From CADEEN01 sp963840805 (GTDB lineage Bacteria; Pseudomonadota; Gammaproteobacteria; Burkholderiales; Burkholderiaceae_C), in contig CAWJAJ010000015.1 of the NCBI GenBank assembly GCA_963840805.1, positions 62,001 to 126,000 of the forward strand: a stretch of DNA of 64,000 nucleotides. The letters are read 5' to 3'. Shown one piece after another: positions 43,288-51,311 of the stretch; positions within the stretch are counted from its first letter, which is position 1, and every line of letters starts with the position of its first letter. The position numbers and the translations under genes were made by a program. The notes below the pieces were generated by a model. The model was not told where the DNA came from, ran no database searches, and was given only the letters and a program-made list of their open reading frames with translations.

Positions 43288-44136
43288 ATGGACACACGCT
43301 TCACCCTGCCCTCGATCTTCCTGTCGCACGGCTCGCCGATGACCGCGCTCGAACCCGGCGCGGCCGGCCGTTTCATGCAGCGGCTCGGGCCGGCGATCGA
43401 TGCGGCGTTCGGCCGGCCGCGCGCGATCCTCGCGCTGTCGGCGCACAGCCTGGCGCGCCAGCCGGTATTGCTGGCCGCCGAACGGCACGCGGCGGTGTAC
43501 GACTTCGGCGGCTTCGATCCGAAGCTCTTCACCTTGCGCTACGACGCGCCGGGCGCGCCGGCACTGGCCGCGCGCGTCGTGGCCTTGCTGGCCGGCGCCG
43601 GCATCGCTGTGCACGCCACGACCGAGGGTGGCCTCGATCACGGCATCTGGACGCCACTGCGCTACGCCTACCCGGCCGCGGAGATCCCGGTGCTGCCGCT
43701 GGCCTGGGTGCCGAGCGACAGCCCGGCGGCGCTGTTCGCACTCGGCGAGGCCCTCGCGCCGCTGGCGCAAGAGGGTGTGCTGGTGCTGGGCAGCGGCAGC
43801 ATCACCCACAACCTGCGCCGCGTCTTCGCCAACGGCCTCGCTGCGGCGGTCGAGCAGCCCGAGATCGCCGAGAGCGCGGCGTTCCGCGAGTGGATGCATG
43901 CGCGCGCGACGGCACGCGACTGGGACGCCCTGTTCGCCTACCGCGCGCGCGCACCGCATGCCGCCGACATGCACCCGACCGACGAGCACCTGCTGCCCTG
44001 GTACATCGCCGCAGGCGCCGGCAGCCGTGCGGCCCCGCCGCTGCGGCTGCACGACAGCGTCACCTACGGCTCGCTCGGCATGGACGCCTACGCGTTCGGG
44101 CCGTCGGCGCCCACGCTGGCGGCTGCCCTGGCCTGA
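43288..44136 (+). CDS. DODA-type extradiol dioxygenase (LigB-like, YgiD family)
   Basis: A 282-residue non-heme iron or zinc dependent ring-opening dioxygenase fold. Motifs: PSIFLSHGSPMTAL with the first His ligand, ILALSAHSLARQPVLLA with the second, GGLDHGIWTPLRYAYPAAEI, VLGSGSITHNLRRVF and HPTDEHLLPWYIAAGAG. These match the 4,5-DOPA dioxygenase/YgiD group. The natural substrate is uncertain. The gene is divergent from the ABC permease with a 106-bp spacer, and is 10 bp ahead of a GNAT gene on the same strand. The frame is intact. Confidence 0.9.
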   Translation: MDTRFTLPSIFLSHGSPMTALEPGAAGRFMQRLGPAIDAAFGRPRAILALSAHSLARQPVLLAAERHAAVYDFGGFDPKLFTLRYDAPGAPALAARVVALLAGAGIAVHATTEGGLDHGIWTPLRYAYPAAEIPVLPLAWVPSDSPAALFALGEALAPLAQEGVLVLGSGSITHNLRRVFANGLAAAVEQPEIAESAAFREWMHARATARDWDALFAYRARAPHAADMHPTDEHLLPWYIAAGAGSRAAPPLRLHDSVTYGSLGMDAYAFGPSAPTLAAALA

Positions 44137-44146
44137 CAATGCCGCG

Positions 44147-44735
44147 GTGACGCCGCTCGCCTCGCTCACCACGCCCCGTCTCGTCCTGCGCGCCAGCGAT
44201 CCGGCGTTCGCAGTGGCCGTGGCAGCCTTCTACCGCCGCAATCGCCAAGCCCATGCGCGCTGGAATCCGCCGTTGCCCGCTGCGATGTTCACTGCCGCGG
44301 GGCAGCGCCAGCGGCTGGCCGAGACAGCAGCCGCCGTCAATGCCGGCGACGGCATCGGCTGGTGGCTGTTCGCCACCGATGACCCGTCGACCGCGCTCGG
44401 CCAGATCCACTTCTCGCAGATCGTGCGCCGCGCGTTCTGCAGCGCGATGCTGGGATTTGCGATCGATGCCAGCGCACGAAGGCCGCGGCTTGATGCACGA
44501 GGCATTGCAGGCCGCGCTCGACGATGCCTTCGGCCCGCGCGTCTGGCTGCACCGGGTGCAGGCCAACGTGCGGCCCGAAAACACGCGCAGCCTCGCGCTG
44601 CTCGAGCGCCTGGGCTTCGGGCACGAAGGCCACGCACGCGAATACCTGTTCATCGACGGCGCCTGGCGCGACCACCTGATGACCGCCAAGCTCAACCCAT
44701 CCTGGCCGGCCGATCAACCACCGCCGCAGCATTGA
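44147..44735 (+). CDS. GNAT acetyltransferase, RimJ/RimL type (one frameshift near 44470)
   Basis: About 195 residues from GTG 44147 (VTPLASLTTPRLVLRASDPA). The acetyl-CoA site appears after repair: DAAHEGRGLMHEALQAAL, then HRVQANVRPENTRSLALLER and LGFGHEGHAREYLFIDG, typical of RimJ-like N-terminal or antibiotic acetyltransferases. One extra C in GATGCCAGCGCAC near 44470 splits the frame. The substrate is unknown. Probably cotranscribed with the dioxygenase. Confidence 0.85.
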
Positions 44736-44768
44736 CCGCCGCGACGCGCACCGCACCGGCGGCGCAAC

Positions 44769-45190
44769 TCACTTCGCCTGTAGCCGGCTCAAGTACTCGA
44801 CCAGCGCCAGGATGCGCGCACGAACATACGCTTCCTGGTTGTAAGGCACGTCGACGTAGTACTCGGCGGCCTTGATGCTGAACTCGCGGCCCCAGACCGG
44901 CATGTCGCGCGTACCGTGCTCGGCAACGCCGACGCCTTCGATGGTCTCGTACACCCGGGCCATCGGGAAGATGCCGCCATTGCGCTTTTGCAGCGTCGTC
45001 AAGTCGGAGGCGCTGCGCTTGAGCAATTCGCCGAGGGTCCGCCGCCCTTGCCCGAAACGCCATGGCAGACGGCGCAATTGCTGTCGTATTGGGCCTTGCC
45101 GAAATCCACCTTGGCCTGGGCAACGGCCAGCCCCGGCAGCGCGAGCGCCAAGGCCAACGGAATCCACCAGGACTTGCGTGCGGTTCTCAT
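44769..45190 (-). CDS. Periplasmic monoheme cytochrome c (frameshift near 45045)
   Basis: About 139 residues after repair. ATG 45190 with a GGAAG site gives signal peptide WWIPLALALALPGLAVAQA, then AQYDSNCAVCHGVSGK with one CxxCH heme site. The C-terminal part has VYETIEGVGVAEHGTRDMPV with a Met heme ligand (MPVWG), and ALVEYLSRLQAK. Two extra bases in the G- and C-runs near 45030-45045 shift the frame (GKAADLGELLKRS after repair). It is a class I soluble carrier; the redox partner is not apparent from neighbours. Confidence 0.85.
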
Positions 45191-45345
45191 AACTTCCACC
45201 TTTCGGCGGGACAGCCCTCGGCGCCCACAAACCATTCTGCGAACATCGCCAAGAGCAACACCCGCAATGAAAGGCTAGCTGCTGTGGGCGAGCCGCGCGT
45301 TGATGGTTCTCAACGGTGCATCGAATTTCGGCTCGTCCGCGCCGC

Positions 45346-46931
45346 TCAGCGCATCGTCACCCAGCGCAGTTCGAGCACGTCGTTGGGCCAGTGCACCACG
45401 TCGACGTTCGGCCGCATGACCCAGTTGTGCTGGCGCCGGTAGAGCGGAATCAGCGGCAACTCGGCGTTCATCAGGCGCAAGCGCGTCGCTGGCCATCCGG
45501 CGCCGCCTGTCCAGGTCGGGCTCGACGCGCAGGCCATCGATCAGCGCATCGAGCTTCGGGTTGCTGTAGCGGCCGGCATTGAAGGCGCCGGCGGTCAGCC
45601 CGTCGTTGCTGCGCACGAGCGATTGCAGCGTGCCCCACGGGTCGGGCGTGGCGCTCCAGCCGTACTCGATCAGGCTGCCGGTGCCCTGGCTCAGCTTCGG
45701 GAAGAAGACCGGCCCGGGCGACGTGACGAGGCCGGCCCGGATGCCCACCTTCTCGAGCATCGCCGCCGCCGCCTGGCACACCGACGCGCGCCACGCCACG
45801 TTGACGCAATCCATCTGCACCGAGAAACCATTCTCGACGCCGGCCTCCTTCAGCAACGCGCGCGCGGCTGCAGCGTCGGCCTTCGGCCGCTTCTCGAACT
45901 CGGCGACGTAGCCGTCGACCAGCGGCGACACGAAGGACCCCGTCGCGGTGCCTTCGCCGCGCAGCACCTGGCGCACGATCAGTTCGGTGTCGATCGCGAG
46001 CTGGATCGCACGGCGCACGCGCAGGTCCTTGAACGGGTTGCGGCCCTTCAGGTCGCTGCCCGGCAGCTCGGCGCTGTGCTGGTCCAGCGCGAAGTACTGG
46101 GTGCCGATGTCGTCGACCGTGCTGACCTTCAGCGCCTTGTCGGCCTTCAGGCGCGACAGATCCTGGAACGGCGGGTCGATGACGAAATCGACCTGGCCCG
46201 ACGCCAGCGCCGCGAGGCGCGTCGCGTCGGACTGGATCACCTGGTAGCTGACCTCGTCGAGGTTGCCGCCGCCGGCCGGCGTGCCCTTGCCCCACCAGGC
46301 CGGGTTGGCCTTCAACAGCGTGCGCACGTCGGCCTCGTAGCGCTGCAGCACGAAGGGGCCGGTGCCGTTGGCATTGCGCACCGCATGCGTCTCCTGCTTG
46401 GCGTTGAAGTCCTGCGGCCGCACGACGTTGTTCTTCTCGCACCAGGCCTTGCTCATCATCGCGACGAGGAACAGCTTGCCGGGCAGGACGGCGTCGGGCG
46501 CGCTGGTGGTGATCTCGATCGTCGACGCATCGATCTTCTTCGCCCCCAGGATGCCGAGCATCTGGTTCTTGCGCTGCGAGGCCTTGTCGAGCGCGCGCTC
46601 GATCGAGAACACCGCATCGTCGGCCGTGAACGCCGCGCCGTCGTGGAACTTCACGCCCGGCCGCAGCTTGAAGCGCCAGGTGGTCGGGCTCGATCATCTC
46701 CCACGACAGCGCCAGCGACGGCTCGAGCTTGAAATCCTTGCCGCGATTGACCAGCCCCTCGTAGATCTGCGTCACCACCCGCGTCTGGTACACGAGTGCC
46801 TGCGCATGCGGATCCATGCTCTGCGGGTCGAACGCGCTGGCATAGCGCAGCGTCTTGCCTTGCGCGGCCGCCGGCAGCGGCGCCACGGCGCAGGCAACGG
46901 CGAGGGCCAGCGCGGCCAGCAGGTGGTGCAT
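45346..46931 (-). CDS. ABC transporter solute-binding protein, peptide/nickel type (SBP_bac_5), two frameshifts
   Basis: About 528 residues. ATG 46931 gives signal peptide LLAALALAVACAVAPLPAAA, then KTLRYASAFDPQSMDPHAQA. Family motifs: IYEGLVNRGKDFKLEPSLAL, KFHDGAAFTADDAVFSIERA, GTGPFVLQRYEAD and FKDLRVRRAIQLAIDTEL. Breaks near 46685 and 45487 shift the frame; the end LPLIPLYRRQHNWVMRPNVD is in the last frame. It lies 16 bp after a BMP-type binding protein on the same strand, with no permease or ATPase gene nearby, so it must use components encoded elsewhere. Confidence 0.85.
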
Positions 46932-46947
46932 CACGGTCGCTTCTCCA

Positions 46948-48030
46948 TCAGGGTTTGGGCAGGGTGCCGACGACACCCTGCACGAACCAGTCCATTCGCG
47001 CAATCGCGTCGTCCCCGAGGCTGCCGCGCTGCTGGCGCACGCTGCCTGCCTGATCGACGAGGCGGCCGACGAACGGCCCCGCCTTGCCCGCGACCAGCAG
47101 CTTCTCTTGCGCGGCCAGTTCCTTGCGCACCGCGGCCGGCAGTGCCGGCGAAACGCCAGCCAGCTTGACCATGCCGTCGCGCATGCCGCCCCACGCCGGC
47201 TGCGCCCGCCAGGTGCCGGCGATCGGCGCTCTGGGCCACGCGGATGTAGTAGCCGCTCCAGTCGGCCGTGACGGCCGCCAACTGCGCGTTCGGCGCATAG
47301 CGGCTCATGTCGCTCGGGTAGGCGATCAGCTTCACGCCCTTCTCCTCGGCCGCCTGCGGCACCGCCGGCGACGCGCTGTGATGGGCCAGCACATCGGCGC
47401 CGGCGCTGATCAACGACAGCGCCGCCTCGCGCTCCTTGGGCGGGTCGAACCAGCGTGTTGAGCCACAGCACGCGCACCGTGGCCTTCGGGTTGGCCGCCT
47501 GCATGCCGAGCGCGAAGGCATTGATGCCCTGCACCACCTCGGGCACCGGGAAGCCCGCCACGTAGCCGGCCACGCCGGTCTTGCTCGCCTTGCCGGCCAG
47601 CCAGCCGGCCAGCCAGCGGCCTTCGTAGAAGCGCGCGTTGTAGGTGTTCAGGTTGGCCGCGGTCTTGTAGCCGCCGGCATGCTCGAACTTCACCGCCGGG
47701 AAATCGGCCGCCACGCGCAACGCGGGCTCGAGGTAGCCGAAGCTCGTCGCGAAGATCAACTGCGTGCCTTGCTTGGCCATGTCGCGCATCACGCGCTCGG
47801 CGTCGGCGCCTTCGGGCACCGCCTCGACGAAGCTGCGACTGGACCTTGGCGCCGAGCGCACGCTGCATCGCCTGCCGCGCCTGCTCGTGCTGGAAGGTCC
47901 AGCCGGCCTGGCCGACCGGGGTGACATAGACGAAGCCCACCTTCAACGGTTCGGCCGCGGCCGCCGCGAACGTCAGGCAGGAGAAAAGCATCGACGCGAG
48001 CAGGCGCCCGCGGATGAGGTTTTTTGACAT
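46948..48030 (-). CDS. BMP-family ABC solute-binding protein (purine nucleoside type), about three frameshifts
   Basis: About 360 residues with signal peptide LLASMLFSCLTFAAAAA and LKVGFVYVTPVGQAGWTFQH, the start of the BMP/PnrA fold. Further: ADAERVMRDMAKQGTQLIFA, TSFGYLEPALRVAADFP, YEGRWLAGWLAGKASKTGVA, WFDPPKEREAALSLISAGAD and MDWFVQGVVGTL. It is clearly related to the second BMP protein at 51.3-52.5 kb but lacks its lipobox. Family members bind purine nucleosides. Shifts occur near 47838, 47455 and 47230. Confidence 0.85.
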
Positions 48031-48419
48031 GGTTGTCCTCGACATGGCCACCGGATGAATGGGACTGCGCAGCGGGTGGCACGCGATGCACAGAGCCGCG
48101 ATTGTAGGTGGCGCGGTGCGCCGGCTCACGGCCAGCGCGGCGGCGGCGACCCGCTGGGGCGCGGGGCGGTTTCGTGATTCATCGAACCGCGAATCTTCGG
48201 GCCGCGTGTGACGCCAGACGATGCCCCTCAAGGGGGAATTCAAGGGTCCTACCCCAGAGGGGCACCGACCGCTACGATCGCGGCAGCCGCCGGTTGCAGA
48301 CGCAATCTTGAAGCCGACATCAACCGATTGCCTCGCGAGGCCATAGTCGCGGTCGACGGTAGACGCGCCGCCGCTAACCGCGCAGCCGAGGCGACCCGCA
48401 CCGGCATGTGCCGCTCCAC

Positions 48420-48485
48420 GGCCGAGCGCTCATTGTCTGTTCCGCGGCCCATGCCGCTGCGGGCGCCTCACCTCGAACATTGGGC
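48420..48485 (+). repeat. 66-bp repeat, copy 1, resembling the 3' half of an integron attC site
   Basis: About 82 percent identical (54 of 66) to 49342-49407. Its end reads GGGCGCCTCACCTCGAACATTGGGC, that is GCGCCTCACCTCGAAC then ATTGGGC. This resembles the attC 3' arm with its GTTRRRY core (here ATTGGGC). It lies just upstream of the BrnT-BrnA genes. Confidence 0.45.
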
Positions 48486-48530
48486 CGCATAGCGGACGTC
48501 GTTTGCCGCTCGACTTGCGGCGTCATTACG

Positions 48531-48549
48531 GCGTACATACAATGTGCGC
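48531..48549 (+). promoter_or_regulatory. Palindromic operator candidate of the brnT-brnA operon
   Basis: GCGTACAT-ACA-ATGTGCGC is a 19-bp inverted repeat with one mismatch in eight, ending at the base before the brnT ATG. BrnA antitoxins repress their own operon through such palindromes, so this is a likely BrnA binding site. Confidence 0.55.
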
Positions 48550-48830
48550 ATGTCCTCCCTTCGCGTCGAGTGGGACCCACGGAAGGCCGCTGCCAATCGA
48601 CAGAAGCATGGCGTGTCTTTCGAGGACGCGCAGTCGGTCTTCGCCGACGAGCGCGCTCGCCTGATCGATGACCCCGATCACTCGGAGGACGAAGACCGTT
48701 TTCTTCTGCTTGGCCTGAGTAGCTCGCTTCGGCTTCTGGTCGTAGCGCATTGCTACCGAGCGGACGGGAATGTCTTCGCATCATCTCGGCGCGCAAGGCC
48801 ACGCGCGAGGAGCAGGCCTACTATCCGTAG
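48550..48830 (+). CDS. brnT: BrnT family toxin (ribonuclease), one frameshift near 48775
   Basis: About 93 residues. MSSLRVEWDPRKAAANRQKH and GVSFEDAQSVFADERARLID, then DPDHSEDEDRFLLLGLS and LLVVAHCY, are BrnT (DUF497) signatures. The last strand RIISARKATREEQAYYP is in another frame after about 48775. BrnT is an RNase toxin with a RelE-like fold neutralised by BrnA. The break means the toxin could be inactive if real, but it fits the run-length errors seen elsewhere. ATG 48550 is used; GTG 48544 is an alternative. Confidence 0.88.
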
Positions 48831-48838
48831 GAGTCACT

Positions 48839-49048
48839 ATGCGCAAGCAGTACGATTTCAGCGCTGCCAGGAAGAACCCCTACGCGGCGCAACTCAAGAA
48901 GCCCGTGACCATTCGGCTCGATCAAGACTCGATCACTTATTTCAAGTCGATGTCCGAACAGACCGGCATTCCTTATCAGAGCCTGATCAATCTGTACCTC
49001 AAGGAGTGCGCGTCCTCGGGCAAGAAGCTGAATCTCGCTTGGAAGTGA
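48839..49048 (+). CDS. brnA: BrnA family antitoxin
   Basis: A 69-residue protein starting MRKQYDFSAARKNPYAAQLK, with the BrnA pattern KKPVTIRLDQDSITYFKSMS and IPYQSLINLYLKECA, a ribbon-helix-helix DNA-binding unit. ATG 48839 has AGGAG at 48830-48834, overlapping the end of brnT. It should bind BrnT and repress the operon. The frame is intact, so the antitoxin is certainly functional even if the toxin is not. Confidence 0.9.
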   Translation: MRKQYDFSAARKNPYAAQLKKPVTIRLDQDSITYFKSMSEQTGIPYQSLINLYLKECASSGKKLNLAWK

Positions 49049-49062
49049 GAGCATGGTCGCGC

Positions 49063-49317
49063 ATGCGGCCCAACCTGCTGCAGTCCGTCCGCGAGATGAA
49101 GGCAGGAGAGGCAAAGGTCGTCTACACGCCGGCCACCGAGGCTCGGCAGAAGACGGGGCTGTCGCAAAGCCAGTTTGCGGCGCTACTCGGGGTGTCTGTT
49201 CGCACGCTGCAGGGTTGGGAACAGCGACGCAAGCAGCCGAGCGGCGCCGCTCGGACGCTGCTGACGATAGCGCGCAAGAATCCAAAGGCGCTTCTGGCTG
49301 CCGCGGCCGAGAAGTAG
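49063..49317 (+). CDS. Helix-turn-helix antitoxin-like protein (NadS/HigA type), third gene after brnTA
   Basis: An 84-residue XRE-type protein: MRPNLLQSVREMKAGEAKVV, then TGLSQSQFAALLGVSVRTLQ as the helix-turn-helix, GWEQRRKQPSGAARTLL, and RKNPKALLAAA. This is the NadS/HigA-like antitoxin group, normally preceded by a RelE/HigB-type toxin. Here the gene in front is brnA, 14 bp upstream, and no second toxin is present. It may be an orphan antitoxin or an added regulator of the BrnTA operon. Confidence 0.85.
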   Translation: MRPNLLQSVREMKAGEAKVVYTPATEARQKTGLSQSQFAALLGVSVRTLQGWEQRRKQPSGAARTLLTIARKNPKALLAAAAEK

Positions 49318-49341
49318 GTTCGCGCGGAGTTGCGGCCCCGG

Positions 49342-49407
49342 GGCCGGGTGGTTATCGTCCCCTCCGCGGCCCTTGCCGCCGCGGGCGCCTCACCTCGAAC
49401 GCTGGGC
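49342..49407 (+). repeat. 66-bp repeat, copy 2, resembling the 3' half of an integron attC site
   Basis: Shares TCCGCGGCCC, TGCCG and GCGGGCGCCTCACCTCGAAC with 48420-48485, and ends GCTGGGC. The two copies bracket the BrnTA-HTH block exactly, as attC sites bracket gene cassettes. No integrase gene is in the window. Confidence 0.45.
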
Positions 49408-49455
49408 GTCACGCCCAATCCGCACCAATGCCCAGCGCGAAGGAGGGATCGGATC

Positions 49456-49860
49456 ATGCCGAACGCGATTGCCGAGGTCACCACCGAGGTTCTGCAAGCC
49501 TTCGCCGATGCGTGGAATCGCCACGATGTCGACACCCTCATGTCGTTCATGACCGACGACTGTGTCTTCGAGGCCTCTGCCGGCCCTGACGTCTGCGGCA
49601 CCCGCTATGCAGGCCGTGAGGCTGTGCGCGCCGCCTTCGCGGAGGTATGGGCAACCTTCCCCGATGCCCACTGGGGTAGCGCCCGGCACTTTGTTCGAGG
49701 CGACCGTGGCGTCTCGGAGTGGGTTTTCACAGGAACCCGCGCCGACGGCACTCGCGTCGAAGTCCACGGGTGCGATCTGTTCACCTTTCGGGGCGGCAAG
49801 ATCGCGCTGAAGAACTCCTATCGCAAGAACCGCCCGCCCCAGGGCACCGCGAAGGCCTGA
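49456..49860 (+). CDS. NTF2/SnoaL-like protein of unknown function
   Basis: A 134-residue cone-fold protein: EVLQAFADAWNRHDVDTLMS, FMTDDCVFEASAGPDVCGTR, YAGREAVRAAFAEVWATFPD and GVSEWVFTGTRADGTRVEVH. These follow the SnoaL/NTF2 strand pattern with the usual Asp/His pocket residues. ATG 49456 has an excellent AAGGAGGG site. The family includes cyclases, isomerases and pure binding proteins, so no reaction can be assigned. It follows the second attC-like repeat. Confidence 0.85.
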   Translation: MPNAIAEVTTEVLQAFADAWNRHDVDTLMSFMTDDCVFEASAGPDVCGTRYAGREAVRAAFAEVWATFPDAHWGSARHFVRGDRGVSEWVFTGTRADGTRVEVHGCDLFTFRGGKIALKNSYRKNRPPQGTAKA

Positions 49861-49879
49861 GTTCCACGCAGGTGATCGC

Positions 49880-50194
49880 ATGACGCCTGTCCATCTCGCA
49901 ACACTGTCCGCCGCCTTGTGCATGGGTTGTTCAACATCCATGCACCAAGGCGAGCCCACGGGTGAACGCCGCGTTCGATACGCCTGCGCAAACGCAGAGG
50001 ACGTCGAAATGCGCTTCTTTCCGCCGCAAGGGGTTGGCGTTCTGGTGCGCAATGGCAAGACCATGGAGCTGCAGCAACAGCCAGCCGCTTCAGGCTTTCA
50101 CTACACCAACGGGCCAAACACCGTTCGCGGCAAAGGCAACGAGTTGATCATAGAGATCGGCCGCATGGCTCCCATCAAGTGCCAGGCCCGCTAG
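49880..50194 (+). CDS. MliC-like lipoprotein (C-type lysozyme inhibitor domain)
   Basis: A 104-residue protein with signal peptide and lipobox (LATLSAALCMGCSTS), then an MliC/PliC-like domain: RRVRYACANAEDVEMRFFPP, GVGVLVRNGKTMELQQQPAA, SGFHYTNGPNTVRGKGNELI and APIKCQA with the paired cysteines of the family. Such proteins protect the cell wall against host lysozyme. It starts 20 bp after the NTF2-like gene and overlaps the adenine deaminase stop on the other strand by 4 bp. Confidence 0.8.
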   Translation: MTPVHLATLSAALCMGCSTSMHQGEPTGERRVRYACANAEDVEMRFFPPQGVGVLVRNGKTMELQQQPAASGFHYTNGPNTVRGKGNELIIEIGRMAPIKCQAR

Positions 50195-51255
50195 GCGATC
50201 CAGCCGGCCGCCTGCCGGAAATGCGCGTCGAGCCCCGCGATCCAGCGCGCCTTGTCCGCCGGGCAGGCAAAGCTGGCCTCGAAGCTGTTGCGGGCCAGCG
50301 TGTAGGCCTCGCGTGCGCCCAGCGCAGGCAGCGCGGTGAAGGTCTGCACGAAGTTGTCGTTGAGGTAACCACCGAAGTACGCCGGGTCGTCGCTGTTGAC
50401 AGTGGCGACGAGGCCGGCTGCCAGCAGCGCCGGTAGGTTGTGCTCGGCCAGCGTCGGGAACACGCGCAGCTTGACGTTGGACAGCGGGCACACCGTGAGC
50501 GGCACGCGGTCGCGCGCCAGCCGTGCAGTGAGCGCCGCGGATTCGAGGGCGCGCACGCCGTGGTCGATGCGCTCGACGGCGAGCACATCGAGCGCGCTCT
50601 CGATGTAGGCCGGCGGCCCCTCCTCGCCGGCATGCGCCACCACGTGCAGGCCGAGCGCGCGGGCGCGCTCGAACACGCGCGCGAACTTCTCCGGTGGGTG
50701 GCCGCGCTCGCTGCTGTCCAGGCCGACGCCGATGAAGTGCTCGCGCCACGGCAGCGCGGCCTGCAGCGTGGCCAGCGCATCGTCTTCGCTCAGGTGGCGC
50801 AGGAAGCACAGGATCAGCTTCGCGCTCAGGCCCCACTCGGCATGGGCGCGGCGGCAGGCGTGCTCGAGCCCGAGGATCAACGCCTCGGTCGGCACGCCGC
50901 GCGCGGTGTGCGTCTGCGGGTCGAAGAAGATCTCGGTGTGCACGACGTTGTCGGCCGCGGCGCGCTCGAGGTAGGCGAACGCCAGGTCGAAGAAATCGGC
51001 CTCGCTGCGCAGCACCGCGGCACCGGCGTAGTAGAGGTCGAGAAAGCTCTGCAGATCGGCGAAATCGTAGGCCGCGCGCAGCGCCGCGACGCTCGCGTAC
51101 GGCAACGCCACGCCATGGCGCGCCGCGAGCGTGAACATCAGCTCCGGTTCGAGCGAGCCCTCGATGTGGATGTGCAGCTCGGCCTTGGGCATGGTGCGCA
51201 GCAGGGCCGGCAGGCGCTCGCGCGGGATGCGGTCGAATTCGATCATCGGGTCCAT
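50191..51255 (-). CDS. Adenine deaminase of the adenosine-deaminase family
   Basis: A 354-residue zinc amidohydrolase. Zinc and catalytic motifs: KAELHIHIEGSLEPELMF (His-x-His), GLDSSERGHPPEKF, VVAHAGEEGPPAYI (His-x-x-Glu), RIDHGVRAL and TVNSDDPAYFGGYLNDNF (Asp-Asp). The GLDSSE..GHPP and DDPAYFGGY patterns are those of the bacterial and yeast adenine deaminases (EC 3.5.4.2) rather than true adenosine deaminases, so it most likely converts adenine to hypoxanthine. ATG 51255 is used; 51246 is possible. The neighbouring BMP-type nucleoside-binding lipoprotein fits purine salvage. Confidence 0.9.
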   Translation of the reverse strand: MDPMIEFDRIPRERLPALLRTMPKAELHIHIEGSLEPELMFTLAARHGVALPYASVAALRAAYDFADLQSFLDLYYAGAAVLRSEADFFDLAFAYLERAAADNVVHTEIFFDPQTHTARGVPTEALILGLEHACRRAHAEWGLSAKLILCFLRHLSEDDALATLQAALPWREHFIGVGLDSSERGHPPEKFARVFERARALGLHVVAHAGEEGPPAYIESALDVLAVERIDHGVRALESAALTARLARDRVPLTVCPLSNVKLRVFPTLAEHNLPALLAAGLVATVNSDDPAYFGGYLNDNFVQTFTALPALGAREAYTLARNSFEASFACPADKARWIAGLDAHFRQAAGWIA

Positions 51256-51261
51256 CAATGC

Positions 51262-51291
51262 AAAAGGCCGCCGCGGCGAACCACGGCGGCC
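51262..51291 (-). terminator. Rho-independent terminator after the BMP lipoprotein gene
   Basis: On the minus strand GGCCGCCG-TGGTTCGCCG-CGGCGGCC-TTTTG: an 8-bp perfect stem, 10-nt loop and T tract. It lies between the BMP stop (51312) and the adenine deaminase start (51255), so the two are probably separate units or joined only by read-through. Confidence 0.75.
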
Positions 51292-51311
51292 TGGCTAACT
51301 TCGATAGCGAT

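Larger units (their letters stand above)
48031..48549. other. Spacer of about 520 bp; holds a C-run/G-run palindrome, the first attC-like half-site and the brnT operator
   Basis: No gene is recognised. At 48218-48262 there are CCCCTCAAGGGGG and CCCCAGAGGGG palindromes. At 48420-48485 lies the first copy of a 66-bp repeat, and at 48531-48549 a palindrome directly before brnT; both are listed separately. Confidence 0.5.

Noticed and set aside
43112..43532. A longer start for the ABC permease reaching 43532
   Set aside because: It would overlap the start and promoter of the divergent dioxygenase gene, and the extra N-terminal residues look like reverse-strand translation.
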